Position numbers and translations under genes: made by a program. 64,000 bases of DNA from Methanobrevibacter sp. (lineage in GTDB: Archaea > Methanobacteriota > Methanobacteria > Methanobacteriales > Methanobacteriaceae). The notes under the pieces are model-generated. The model ran no database searches and was not told the DNA's origin. It saw only the letters and a list, made by a program, of their open reading frames with translations. Below are positions 43,688 to 51,890 of the stretch, piece after piece. Within the stretch, counting starts at the first letter, position 1. Each line of letters opens with the position of its first letter. Location: the NCBI RefSeq assembly GCF_017427765.1, contig NZ_JAFRSC010000032.1, positions 62,001 to 126,000 on the forward strand. Reading direction: 5' to 3'.

Positions 43688-45136
43688 ATGGATTATGATG
43701 TAATTTATATTGGAAGCGGAAACGCCGCATGGCAGGGTGGCCGATTTTTAAGAAAAGCAGGCCTTAAAATATTAATTGTTGAAGAAAGCCTTTACGGAGG
43801 GACATGTGCAAACAGAGGATGTAACTCAAAAGCCCTTTTGGATGCACCATATGAAATAAAAGCACTTACCGACAATTTTGAGGGCGTTGGAAAAGCGGGC
43901 AATTTTGAAGTTGACTGGTCTGCACTAATGAAATTCAAGCAAAAAAGAATAGCCGGAATGTCCATATTTCTTGACAACAAATTCGATGAATATGACTTGG
44001 ATGTAGCCCACGGCAAGGGCATCATATTAGATGAACATACAGTACAGGTTGGCGATAAGAAATTCACAACCGATAAAATAGTGATATGCACAGGACTTAA
44101 ACCTGTCATTCCCGACATCAAAGGTAAGGAATACTTACATGACAGTACCGACTTTTTAGACATTTCCGAGCTTCCAAAACACACCATCATTATCGGTGCA
44201 GGTTTTGTGGGAATGGAATTTGCATCAATACTTGCTGAAGCAGGTCTGAGTGCAGATGTTATAATAAGAGGCAACATGGCCTTAAAATACTTCCACCAGC
44301 CATATGTCGAAAAAATCATTGAAAAACTTAAAGCCAAAGGCATCAATTTTCATTTTAATCAGACAGTTAAAGAAATCCTTTGTGATATTGAAATAGAAAA
44401 TCCCGAAGCCAAGGTATCTAATGTGGTTCAGGCAATGAACGGTGATGAATATCTAAGGGATCCTGAAGCGAAAATTGACAATATTGCCCATGAAAATGCA
44501 TTTACAGTAAACTGTGACAGCGGCCTGTCTCTAAAAGGAGACTATGTTATAGCAGCCATGGGAAGACAGGCTAATGTGGAAGATATCGGTCTTGAAAACG
44601 TAGGTCTGACATACACCAAAAGCGGAATTAAAGTTAACGGACACCTGCAGACTGAAGTGCCCAATATATATGCGTCAGGTGATGTAGCAGATACCGGTGT
44701 TGCAAAACTTGTAACCGTTGCGATACATCACTCAAAGTATCTTGCAAAAGAGCTGTTGGGCGAAGCAGATGAAATTACATATCCTGTAGTTCCTGCAGTC
44801 GCATATACCATTCCAAGAATAGCTACTGTCGGTGTACCGGCTTATATTGCAGAGCAAAGTGATGAATATGACGTTCACCAGATTAGATATGGAAATTCAT
44901 ATTCACTTGAGCTTAAAAATGACCTGACCGCTGAGGCAAAAGTGATTGTAGATAAAGATTTGCAGATTGTAGGTGCTGAGATATATGCTGCAGATGCCGA
45001 AAACGTAGCAAACATGTTCGCTTTTATTATAAATAAGAAAATTACATTGGAAGAGCTTGATTATATGATATATGCATTCCCTTCAAGCAGTTCTGTGTGT
45101 CTGTATAAACTGCATAATATCCATTATGACTTATGA
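43688..45136 (+). CDS. pyridine nucleotide-disulfide oxidoreductase, mercuric reductase/lipoamide dehydrogenase-like
   Basis: 482 residues. FAD motif IGSGNAAWQGGRFL (8-21), redox pair YGGTCANRGCNSK (C-x4-C, about 39-44), NAD motif IIGAGFVGMEFASIL, ASGDVADT, and a dimer domain. The usual C-terminal His-x-x-x-x-E is not seen; the end reads YAFPSSSSVC. An extra acidic stretch with an internal repeat (NPEAKVSNV / DPEAKIDNI, about 238-263) interrupts the NAD domain. The substrate is a disulfide or a metal; unknown. Confidence 0.82.
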   Translation: MDYDVIYIGSGNAAWQGGRFLRKAGLKILIVEESLYGGTCANRGCNSKALLDAPYEIKALTDNFEGVGKAGNFEVDWSALMKFKQKRIAGMSIFLDNKFDEYDLDVAHGKGIILDEHTVQVGDKKFTTDKIVICTGLKPVIPDIKGKEYLHDSTDFLDISELPKHTIIIGAGFVGMEFASILAEAGLSADVIIRGNMALKYFHQPYVEKIIEKLKAKGINFHFNQTVKEILCDIEIENPEAKVSNVVQAMNGDEYLRDPEAKIDNIAHENAFTVNCDSGLSLKGDYVIAAMGRQANVEDIGLENVGLTYTKSGIKVNGHLQTEVPNIYASGDVADTGVAKLVTVAIHHSKYLAKELLGEADEITYPVVPAVAYTIPRIATVGVPAYIAEQSDEYDVHQIRYGNSYSLELKNDLTAEAKVIVDKDLQIVGAEIYAADAENVANMFAFIINKKITLEELDYMIYAFPSSSSVCLYKLHNIHYDL

Positions 45137-45194
45137 ATAGATATCATTAAATACTGTTAGTTACATAAATGTGTAGATATAAAGGGTGAGTTAA

Positions 45195-45527
45195 ATGAGT
45201 GAAGAAAAGATTACTTATAGTGATGTTCAGCAATATGAAAAATTATTTTCTTTAACACCTTCATTTTTACTTGAAAGATTTGCAAAAAAGAATACTAATC
45301 TGGTTTTAAAGTTTGAATCTAAAGCCAAAAGTTTCTTATCCAACCTTTCGGACCATCAAAAGAAAAAACTGGATATTGTTTTAAACAGTGAAATCGAAGA
45401 CCTTCAAGCAGTAATGCAAGACGCTTACTCACGAACAAACAAAAAACAGTACAAAATATTGGCAAATCCCAAGTATAAGGAATTCATTGAACTTAATATT
45501 GAGGAAGTTCGCAAGATGATTAATTAA
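45195..45527 (+). CDS. small helical protein, unknown
   Basis: 110 residues, mostly helix and charged, no cysteine. LFSLTPSFLLERFAKKNTNLV followed by KKKLDIVLNSEIEDLQAVMQDAY. No family recognised. Ribosome site GGGTGAG at 45184; 9 bases before the zinc-ribbon gene, so the two are probably an operon. Confidence 0.6.
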   Translation: MSEEKITYSDVQQYEKLFSLTPSFLLERFAKKNTNLVLKFESKAKSFLSNLSDHQKKKLDIVLNSEIEDLQAVMQDAYSRTNKKQYKILANPKYKEFIELNIEEVRKMIN

Positions 45528-45536
45528 GGTGATATT

Positions 45537-45809
45537 ATGGACAATTTTGAAAATATGGATTTTTGTCAGTCATGTGCCATGCCTATGACCAGTGAAGAGA
45601 TTTACGGTACAAATGCTGACGGATCCAAAAACAAGGATTACTGTATTTATTGTTTTAAAGATGGGGAATTCACATCCGATATGTCAATGGAAGAGATGAT
45701 GAACTTCTGCATTGAAAAGATGGTTGAGCTTCACCCTGAAATTGACAGGGCCGAAGCAACTGCAATGATGAGTGAAACTTTTCCCAAACTAAAAAGATGG
45801 AACAAATGA
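45537..45809 (+). CDS. putative zinc ribbon protein (PF12674 type)
   Basis: 90 residues. FCQSCAMPM ... KDYCIYCFKDGEFTSDMSMEEMM are the two cysteine pairs and following acidic block of the Zn_ribbon_2 family, common in Firmicutes and methanogens. C-terminal helices end in TFPKLKRW, as is typical. Function unknown. GGTGAT ribosome site. Confidence 0.8.
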   Translation: MDNFENMDFCQSCAMPMTSEEIYGTNADGSKNKDYCIYCFKDGEFTSDMSMEEMMNFCIEKMVELHPEIDRAEATAMMSETFPKLKRWNK

Positions 45810-45817
45810 TTTTTGTT

Positions 45818-45961
45818 CTATTCATTTAATTTTTTAATATTTTTCTTAGACACACTAATTGTTATCATCTCATTTTCATAGTATTTCTGCAGTTTATGGG
45901 TGCTTGTATCAATATTAATGTGAAATATTAGGATACTTTCAATAACTTTGAAAGTTTTCAT
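45818..45961 (-). CDS. possible 47-residue ORF
   Basis: Minus-strand frame from ATG at 45961 to TAG at 45818, starting MKTFKVIESILIFHINID and ending in a Lys-rich tail. A TATA-like stretch (CTTATATAAAATTTAC) lies about 50 bases upstream. Could be a small gene or a remnant. No family. Confidence 0.25.
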   Translation of the reverse strand: MKTFKVIESILIFHINIDTSTHKLQKYYENEMITISVSKKNIKKLNE

Positions 45962-46093
45962 ATTGATGTAGTTAATACTCCATTTTTATCAATTCTTCAT
46001 AGTAAATTTTATATAAGATGTTTTTCCCACTACAATTTTACAAAATGACTTCAACAAGCCTTAAATAATTTATAGTAAATATATATTCTCTTG

Positions 46094-46103
46094 AAAAGCC
46101 TCA
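46094..46103 (+). repeat. 5' half of a long-range 10-base complementarity
   Basis: AAAAGCCTCA, exactly complementary to TGAGGCTTTT at 46395-46404. It would allow the start and end of a roughly 300-base transcript covering both tiny ORFs to pair, as in type I toxin mRNAs. Confidence 0.5.
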
Positions 46104-46136
46104 AACTATAAAATTTTTGGAAGGAGGTTGATAGAC

Positions 46137-46313
46137 ATGATAATATTCATTATCTCCAATGTTTATTTACTAATCAGACTAGTTTCCCTATATGACTTTT
46201 CTGATGTTCTTTCCATGCGTCTGAATGGAGGTGGAAAAAGTGGAGTTGGTCATCTTCCTCATAGGATTATACTGTCTAAATATCATGACACTACTGATTC
46301 TAATAAAAGATAG
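46137..46313 (+). CDS. small hydrophobic peptide ORF 1
   Basis: 58 codons from the ATG at 46137. GGAGGT (46123-46128), a near-perfect Shine-Dalgarno stronger than those of most neighbours, stands 8 bases upstream. The first 20 residues (IIFIISNVYLLIRLVSLYDF) form one possible membrane helix; the rest is polar and basic. Overlaps ORF 2 in another frame. It could be a toxin-like membrane peptide or a leader whose translation controls ORF 2. No family is confirmed. Confidence 0.45.
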   Translation: MIIFIISNVYLLIRLVSLYDFSDVLSMRLNGGGKSGVGHLPHRIILSKYHDTTDSNKR

Positions 46314-46317
46314 ATGA
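46240..46317 (+). CDS. small hydrophobic peptide ORF 2, type I toxin-like
   Basis: 25 codons from GTG at 46240, in a different frame from ORF 1. GGAGGTGG (46227-46234) is an almost ideal Shine-Dalgarno exactly 5 bases before the GTG. The peptide is one membrane helix (ELVIFLIGLYCLNIM then TLLILI) with a charged end KDR, like the holin-like type I toxins of Firmicutes. The frame also extends back to an ATG at 46225, which lacks a ribosome site. The stop codon lies in a 10-base-pair hairpin. Confidence 0.5.
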   Translation: MELVIFLIGLYCLNIMTLLILIKDR

Positions 46318-46337
46318 AAATAACTCAATTTTCATCT
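46312..46337 (+). terminator. 10-bp hairpin at the end of ORF 2
   Basis: AGATGAAAAT (46312-46321) and ATTTTCATCT (46328-46337) are perfectly complementary with a 6-base loop; the ORF 2 stop codon is inside the stem. No T-run follows, so it may stabilise the mRNA rather than end it. Confidence 0.5.
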
Positions 46338-46377
46338 CATCAATGGCAATGAATATAAACAAGTCAATGAAGGGCTT

Positions 46378-46405
46378 GAAAACTAATGTTTTCGTGAGGC
46401 TTTTT
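46378..46405 (+). terminator. hairpin and T-run, possible end of the small-peptide transcript
   Basis: GAAAAC (46378-46383) pairs with GTTTTC (46388-46393), 4-base loop, followed by GTGAGGC and five T. The same bases can instead pair with 46094-46103. Confidence 0.45.
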
Positions 46406-46534
46406 CCCTGAGATAGCTACTATTTTATTGCCTATTTTTATAAAATTAGTTAAGTTTATATATGTTATTTAATAATAGGATTATACAAGGGATTACTTTT
46501 AAGTAAACCTTTATTAAGACGCGAAATGTATTTT

Positions 46535-46597
46535 ATTAATGTCTAATATAGGGTATTGTAGGGATTTTTCTCTACAATAAGGCATTAATCTTATTTT
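46535..46597 (+). ncRNA. nested stem structure upstream of the HEAT-like gene
   Basis: Outer arms ATTAATG (46535-46541) and CATTAAT (46583-46589) enclose inner arms TATTGTAG (46554-46561) and CTACAATA (46572-46579); a T-rich run follows. A TATA-like TTTATATAT at about 46455 could start a short RNA. May be a small RNA with its own terminator, or part of the leader of the 46653 gene. Confidence 0.35.
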
Positions 46598-46652
46598 TTA
46601 AAACATTTAATAATTTTTTAATATAAAATTCCAAATATCTAAAGGTGATTTT

Positions 46653-47468
46653 ATGGGATTATTTGATAGATTTAAAACTCCAAAATGGAAGGATGAGAAT
46701 GCTAAAGTAAGAATGGAAGCTGTAAAGGAAATTGATGATCCTGAAATATTGATATATATGGCAAAAAATGACAAGAATCAATATATTCGCGCTGATGCAA
46801 TTGAAAAAATTAGCGATGAAAGCATTTTGGCAGACATTGTAAAAAATGATGATTCAAGTCATGTTCGTGAAAAAATAGTTAAAAAGGTTGAAAAGAAGAG
46901 CACATTAACATATATTGCTAAAAATGATCCAGATAATCTTATTCGACTGGAAGCAATTAAAAAGATTGATGACAAATTTGTCTTGAAGAAAATTGCCAAA
47001 GATGATAAATATGACTTTAACCGTTTATATGCTGCCGAAAAAATCAATGAAGAATCCATATTAATAGATTTTGCTACAAATAATGCTGATAAAGAGATTC
47101 GTAAGGAAGCAATTGAACATATTGAGGATGTGAATGCCTTAAAAAAAATAGCTAAAAATGACTCTGACTGGAATCTTCGATTGTTAGCTGCACAAAGAAC
47201 CAATGATGAAGTTTTTATCAATGATGTAAATAAAGAATTTAATCTTAAAATGTCAACCCAATCAAAAGAGTATTTAGAACGTTATATCAATTCAAATGTG
47301 TCAGATGCTATGACCAAAATTGAACTTAGTGATTTGGTGAATGACGGCACTATTCAATGTGAAAATGACATAGACCGGTTGGCTAAAATTTTACCTGACA
47401 AGAACATTTTAGTGACATCAGTCAAACGAAATGGTAATGAACTTGAAGTGAACTATCGTTCCATTTAA
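46653..47468 (+). CDS. HEAT-like repeat protein
   Basis: 271 residues. Seven repeats of about 26 residues (roughly 15-197), each of the form R-x-E-A-[IV]-x-x-I-x-D-x-x-x-L-x-x-[IF]-A-K-N-D, give an alpha-solenoid for protein binding. The C-terminal 70 residues differ and are acidic. The start MGLFDRFK resembles other repeat proteins with a short N-terminal amphipathic helix. GGTGAT ribosome site. Partners unknown. Confidence 0.75.
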   Translation: MGLFDRFKTPKWKDENAKVRMEAVKEIDDPEILIYMAKNDKNQYIRADAIEKISDESILADIVKNDDSSHVREKIVKKVEKKSTLTYIAKNDPDNLIRLEAIKKIDDKFVLKKIAKDDKYDFNRLYAAEKINEESILIDFATNNADKEIRKEAIEHIEDVNALKKIAKNDSDWNLRLLAAQRTNDEVFINDVNKEFNLKMSTQSKEYLERYINSNVSDAMTKIELSDLVNDGTIQCENDIDRLAKILPDKNILVTSVKRNGNELEVNYRSI

Positions 47469-47615
47469 CATTATTGTGCAAGAATTCTCCAACTTCTTTA
47501 AGCCGGAGATGTTCATAATTTCACTTTGGGAAATTAGAGTGTTGTGACTCACGTATTGAATCTATTGACTTTAACTTCCTATATTAAAACTAAAAAAAAG
47601 ATAATTAAGAATATA

Positions 47616-48686
47616 TCATCGATACTGTTTTCTCTGGTTCCAGATTTTTTTTAAACTGCTTAAGCCCCCACAATCCTGGTCAAATAAGTCCATATTTGTA
47701 GTCAATTCAGCAACTTTAAGACTTGCCCTGCAACCGTTTTTAATTAAACGTTTGCCTTGTGGTTTTTTCATCCTGGAAACGGCATGACTTATATCATGAG
47801 TAGATGCAACATTTATTCCCAAATCATTGGCCAAGTCATTGCTTGCATGTTGAGTATGAAAACCCAAAATCTTTACTGCAGGAACACCTAAAGCACCAGC
47901 TTCAATTGTCACTCCCATTCCGGCACAATAAATTACTCCCTGTGAAGCATTCATCAAACTGATTAAATCCACATAACCTTCAAGAACAAAAATATTGTTT
48001 TTAGTGATATGGGGAGTTATAGTGGAGGTTTCAAATCTAAATGGAATAATTAATATTGTTTTATCTATTTTTTCCACTTCTTTAATTATTTCAGGAATAT
48101 CTGAAGCTCTGGTATCTCCACCTAAAAAAAGAACATAAAAATCATCATGCTGGTACTGTTCATATATTTTATCAGGTTCTGCAATTGGAACCCTGTTTAC
48201 GTATTCTGCCTGAGGATATCCGCCTATATTTACTGTATTTGTAATATCATACATATCTTTTAACTGTTTTGCAGCTGTCTTATTTGGAACAGTGATTAAA
48301 TCTGCATAGGCCATCATTTCTATTGGGTTATAAATGTCCTGCTCTATATGAAGTTTGGGCAGTTTTAATTTTTTTGCAGCTGCGATACCTTTACGCACAT
48401 CGCCGGCATTGCCGCATGTCAATGTCAAATCGACATGATGTTTTCTTAAGGCATTATAAGTGCGGATAGTATCTTTTAAAACCAGTTTGGCAATTGTAAA
48501 ATTGCTTCTTTTTTTAGTTGTGTTCCTTCGACCTTCACCTATTGAAAAGATTTCATTACTGTAAGGAGCCAGTAATTCCATTGCCCCTTCACTATGAGTT
48601 AGGGATAAAATGTCCGCATCGACTTTTTCAATTATAGGAATAATGCTTTTTGCAGGAGCTGTTTCTGCTACAATAGCTATATTCAT
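47616..48686 (-). CDS. GT-B fold glycosyltransferase/epimerase-like protein
   Basis: 356 residues. An N-terminal domain with LTCGNAGDVRKGIAAAK, a second domain with VLFLGGDTRASDIP, and VIYCAGMGVTIEAGALGVPAVKI, which is the sugar-nucleotide-binding region of MurG/WecB/DUF354-type proteins. Likely transfers or modifies a sugar for a surface polymer. Its ATG overlaps the stop of the polymerase gene upstream (ATGA), so they are translated together. Confidence 0.65.
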   Translation of the reverse strand: MNIAIVAETAPAKSIIPIIEKVDADILSLTHSEGAMELLAPYSNEIFSIGEGRRNTTKKRSNFTIAKLVLKDTIRTYNALRKHHVDLTLTCGNAGDVRKGIAAAKKLKLPKLHIEQDIYNPIEMMAYADLITVPNKTAAKQLKDMYDITNTVNIGGYPQAEYVNRVPIAEPDKIYEQYQHDDFYVLFLGGDTRASDIPEIIKEVEKIDKTILIIPFRFETSTITPHITKNNIFVLEGYVDLISLMNASQGVIYCAGMGVTIEAGALGVPAVKILGFHTQHASNDLANDLGINVASTHDISHAVSRMKKPQGKRLIKNGCRASLKVAELTTNMDLFDQDCGGLSSLKKIWNQRKQYR

Positions 48687-49783
48687 TTATTACCCACCTT
48701 TTTAATATTAACTGCATAAATTAATATGATTATTGAAATTAAATAGAATAAAAATACGACCAGATCAGTAGGTCCGGTTTCAATCCATATTATTAAATGA
48801 GCCATCACTATTGCATACAATCCAATGAAAATACTTTTTACATTAATCTGTACTTTATAAATTAGATTCATTATAAATCCTAAAATTGTCATTTGAACTA
48901 GCATGGCATATAATCCGAAATCCAAGAGTGCCGGTCCAAAAATGGTTGATGTTGTTGAATGTGCTTTTCCTATTGTTGCTGAGCCAACAATCACCCGTGG
49001 ATCTGTGGATTTAAAAAATCCCATCAGCGTATTATATAATAATTGGCCGTGAGTGCTGCCCTGCATGAATACTGCGCGGTCCAAGACCTGTAAGGTATAT
49101 CCAGCCCTATAAAATAACAGTTCAATTGGAGTTGATGACCATGATTGCCATTCAATTGATTTAACCGCTATATATCCGACTACCACCAGCAAAATAAATA
49201 TGGCAATTACAGATAATATCAGATATTTCCAGGCCAGATCCTTAGTATAATACAGTGTTATCAATACGCTTATTACAATAGCCATTGCGGTTGTCCTATA
49301 ACCGGTAGCTACAAACAGTAATAAACCCAATAAAAACAATAAATAATATTTTTTGTCTTCATATCTTGCAATTAGAATATTGATGGAAGGCAAAAATATC
49401 AGATAACTTAAAAGCCATATCCTTGTTGCAGCACGTGCTTTAAGATAACCGCTAAATAAAGGAATTCCACCCAGATAGATTAAATTTACTATCTGAAGCA
49501 ATATTCCAATTATTACCAATGATAATACTAAACGTTCGCTGAAAATTTTATCTATTTTTTCAGTATTTAAACTGATTTCCTTATTTTTAAGAAAATAATT
49601 TGATAATACAATACCTATGATATAAAATGCAATTCCTAAAAATATCACTCCAAAAGTGTATAAATCAACGCCAATTAATTTATTTATATGATAGGAAAAT
49701 GCCGTTTGTGAAAATATTAAATAAACAATAACCAATAGAACAAATACCATCGGTGAAAAAATATCAAATTTTTTATAATCCAT
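48683..49783 (-). CDS. Wzy-like oligosaccharide repeat-unit polymerase
   Basis: 366 residues from the ATG at 49783, better placed after GGTAG than the ATG at 49789. About eleven membrane helices and a larger outer loop near residues 210-265 (SIEWQSWSSTPIELLFYRAGYT). This resembles the O-antigen/oligosaccharide repeat unit polymerase family, which has weak sequence conservation. Expected to join lipid-linked sugar units outside the membrane. The divergent flippase and coupled glycosyltransferase support this. Confidence 0.65.
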   Translation of the reverse strand: MDYKKFDIFSPMVFVLLVIVYLIFSQTAFSYHINKLIGVDLYTFGVIFLGIAFYIIGIVLSNYFLKNKEISLNTEKIDKIFSERLVLSLVIIGILLQIVNLIYLGGIPLFSGYLKARAATRIWLLSYLIFLPSINILIARYEDKKYYLLFLLGLLLFVATGYRTTAMAIVISVLITLYYTKDLAWKYLILSVIAIFILLVVVGYIAVKSIEWQSWSSTPIELLFYRAGYTLQVLDRAVFMQGSTHGQLLYNTLMGFFKSTDPRVIVGSATIGKAHSTTSTIFGPALLDFGLYAMLVQMTILGFIMNLIYKVQINVKSIFIGLYAIVMAHLIIWIETGPTDLVVFLFYLISIIILIYAVNIKKVGNK

Positions 49784-49890
49784 AATCATCTACCATAAAA
49801 TAGTTAATTAGCCTCAAATATATATTAAATATATAATTATATTTTTAAAATGTTATATAAACATTTTATTTATTAAATTAAGTGAAGAAC

Positions 49891-51450
49891 ATGTCTAATA
49901 AGGTACTTAAAAATAGTTTCATTTTAATAATAGGTAACTTACTTTTTAGAGTAGGAGGTTACGTTAATAGACTATTGATGAGTAGAATGCTCGGACCGGA
50001 AGGATATGGATTATATGGATTAACTTTACCGTTTCAGGGAATATTTCAAATCTTATCTGCCGGCGGCCTGCCTCCGGCAATATCAAAATATGTTGCAGAA
50101 TATAATGCAAAAGATGAAAAGGCATTGACCAGGCAAGTAATTTATACTGCAACCAAGTTCATGGTTTTAATGGCAATATTATTAAGCATTATCCTATTAT
50201 TTTCATCAGATTTTATTGCAAACGTAATATTTCATAAGCCCCTTGTCGTATGGCCATTAAGGGCCGTTAGTCTGATAACTCCTTTTAGCGTAATTGTAGG
50301 AGCTATGAGAGGTGCATTTCAGGGAGTTTATAAAAATGAATATACTGTATATAACAGGATGGCCGAGCAGTTAGCAACAATTGTTTTTGCTGTCGTATTT
50401 GTTTATTGTGGATTATATGCTATGGGAGCCGTATTGGGAGGAGCATTCGGTTTTATTGTTTCTGCTATAACTGCAGTATTATTATATAAAAAATATATCA
50501 GCCCGATGTTTTATTCTGAAGAGTCTCTTGATTTAAGCTTTAAAGAAGAATTGAAACTATTGTGGATGTTAATCTGTTTTGCAGTACCTGTAGCTATTAC
50601 CGCATTATCTGAAATGGCAATTTATGATGTCGGCACATTAGTTATAGGTGTTTTTATGCTATCAACTGATGTAGGGTTTTATAATGCCGCTGATCCCATT
50701 TCAAGAATTCCTTTAGTAATTTCACTGTCAATTTCAACAGTATTGCTTCCTGCAACAGCAGAAGCATATGTTTTAAAAAATCAAAAATTACTGCAGGAAT
50801 ATGTTGTAGACTGTTTAAGATACTGCATTCTCACAGTTATTCCAATGTGTGTAATTATAAGCATGTTCAGCGTGCCTATTATTCAGTTGCTATTTGGAGA
50901 AGTTTATACTCCAGGATCTGGTGTTTTAAGTATCTTAGTAATAGGAATGTCTTTTTATAGCTTATATATGATTAGCAGCAGCATACTTCAAGGTACTGGA
51001 AATCCTAGACTGCCGATGTATGTTCTGCTTTCGGGTACTGTATTAAATATTGCATTGAATGCAGTTTTTGTTAATATAATGGGCATTATAGGTGCTGCCA
51101 TAGCTACAACAATAACCACAGCTATACTGATGATTATTATAATGATATTAGTAATCAGAACTACCCGAATATCAATTCCCTGGAAAAATATATTGCTGGT
51201 GTTAATCTGCAATTTAATTTTAATGGCAGTCTGTTTTGTAATTCCTAAATCATTAATTGGTTTAATCATAGGAGTTATAATAGGTAGTTTCATCTATCTT
51301 TTATCCTTAATAATGTTGAAGGTTTTAACAAAACGGGATATAAACTTTTTTAGCCAGTATATGAATAAGATTCCAATACTAAAAAAATATACTCCTAAAC
51401 TAGTTGATTATATTGAAAAAAATGAACTGCTATCTAAAATAGAAGAGTAA
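49891..51450 (+). CDS. polysaccharide flippase, SpoVB/Wzx-like (MVF superfamily)
   Basis: 519 residues from the ATG at 49891 (GTG at 49882 possible). Fourteen hydrophobic segments. FRVGGYVNRLLMSRMLGPEGYGLYGLTLP at the start is typical of SpoVB/MurJ-related flippases, as is the later APAT-type SISTVLLPATAEAY. It would turn lipid-linked sugars across the membrane. Divergent from the polymerase with about 100 bases between. Could serve pseudomurein or another wall polymer. Confidence 0.82.
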   Translation: MSNKVLKNSFILIIGNLLFRVGGYVNRLLMSRMLGPEGYGLYGLTLPFQGIFQILSAGGLPPAISKYVAEYNAKDEKALTRQVIYTATKFMVLMAILLSIILLFSSDFIANVIFHKPLVVWPLRAVSLITPFSVIVGAMRGAFQGVYKNEYTVYNRMAEQLATIVFAVVFVYCGLYAMGAVLGGAFGFIVSAITAVLLYKKYISPMFYSEESLDLSFKEELKLLWMLICFAVPVAITALSEMAIYDVGTLVIGVFMLSTDVGFYNAADPISRIPLVISLSISTVLLPATAEAYVLKNQKLLQEYVVDCLRYCILTVIPMCVIISMFSVPIIQLLFGEVYTPGSGVLSILVIGMSFYSLYMISSSILQGTGNPRLPMYVLLSGTVLNIALNAVFVNIMGIIGAAIATTITTAILMIIIMILVIRTTRISIPWKNILLVLICNLILMAVCFVIPKSLIGLIIGVIIGSFIYLLSLIMLKVLTKRDINFFSQYMNKIPILKKYTPKLVDYIEKNELLSKIEE

Positions 51451-51506
51451 TAAAAATAATTTGTATACAAATATACAATGAATCAATTCTTTGGAAGTGA
51501 TTTAGA

Positions 51507-51803
51507 ATGACAACAACAATTCGGATAAATGAAGATGTTAAGCAATTATTGAAATTAAAAAGTGCTGAAACTGGAATAACTCAATTAGATTTAGCGAATA
51601 AGTATATTTTAAAAGGTTTAAAAGAAGATGACACTCCAACTAATATAATGAGCATTAGTGATATTGAAGCAATGTTGTCATTTGACAAACCGGAAGGAGA
51701 TGAAAACTTAGAAAAATTAGATGGAGCATCTCATTCTGATTTACCAACAAACAGTGTAGAATTGAAAAAAATAGTTACAGGCAAATATGATATTTTTAGA
51801 TAG
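51507..51803 (+). CDS. vapB: VapB-like ribbon-helix-helix antitoxin
   Basis: 98 residues. TTTIRINEDVKQLLKLKSAETGITQLDLANKYIL (2-35) fits a ribbon-helix-helix DNA-binding domain; the rest is an acidic, loosely folded tail as in antitoxins. The ATG of a PIN-type toxin frame (51787) overlaps its end, the standard TA arrangement, but that toxin gene is broken. The antitoxin itself is intact and may still bind its promoter or act on toxins encoded elsewhere. Confidence 0.7.
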   Translation: MTTTIRINEDVKQLLKLKSAETGITQLDLANKYILKGLKEDDTPTNIMSISDIEAMLSFDKPEGDENLEKLDGASHSDLPTNSVELKKIVTGKYDIFR

Positions 51804-51890
51804 CACATAATTGATAGGGTTGATGATTGATAATAATGAATAGTTTAAGAAAATTTGAGCGAAGTTTTTACACCTAATCATCCGAAATAC
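51787..51890 (+). pseudogene. vapC: remnant of a VapC-type PIN toxin
   Basis: From ATG at 51787 the frame reads MIFLDST, stop (TAA 51808), LIGLMIDNNE, stop (TAG 51841), then after a frame change near 51855 reads LSEVFTPNHPKYLMKI and stops. MIFLDS-x-x-LIGL is the start of PIN toxins, with the first catalytic Asp. Two stops plus a frameshift show the toxin is dead; the end of the gene cannot be placed. Confidence 0.7.

Larger units (their letters stand above)
45962..46652. other. long gap with tiny ORFs and RNA structures
   Basis: Between the zinc-ribbon and HEAT-like genes there is no ordinary gene. The gap contains the two overlapping small hydrophobic ORFs at 46137 and 46240, several perfect hairpins (46312-46337, 46378-46393), a 10-base complementarity between 46094-46103 and 46395-46404, and a nested stem structure at 46535-46589. 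Entries follow. Confidence 0.6.

Noticed and set aside
46128..46313. 61-residue version of small ORF 1 starting with TTG at 46128
   Set aside because: TTG overlaps the Shine-Dalgarno sequence itself; the ATG at 46137 has proper spacing.
47469..47615. Possible small RNA between the HEAT-like and glycosyltransferase genes
   Set aside because: Only short stems (AATTTC/GAAATT, TCTCC/GGAGA) are seen in a 147-base gap between converging genes; this is more likely transcript-end structure.
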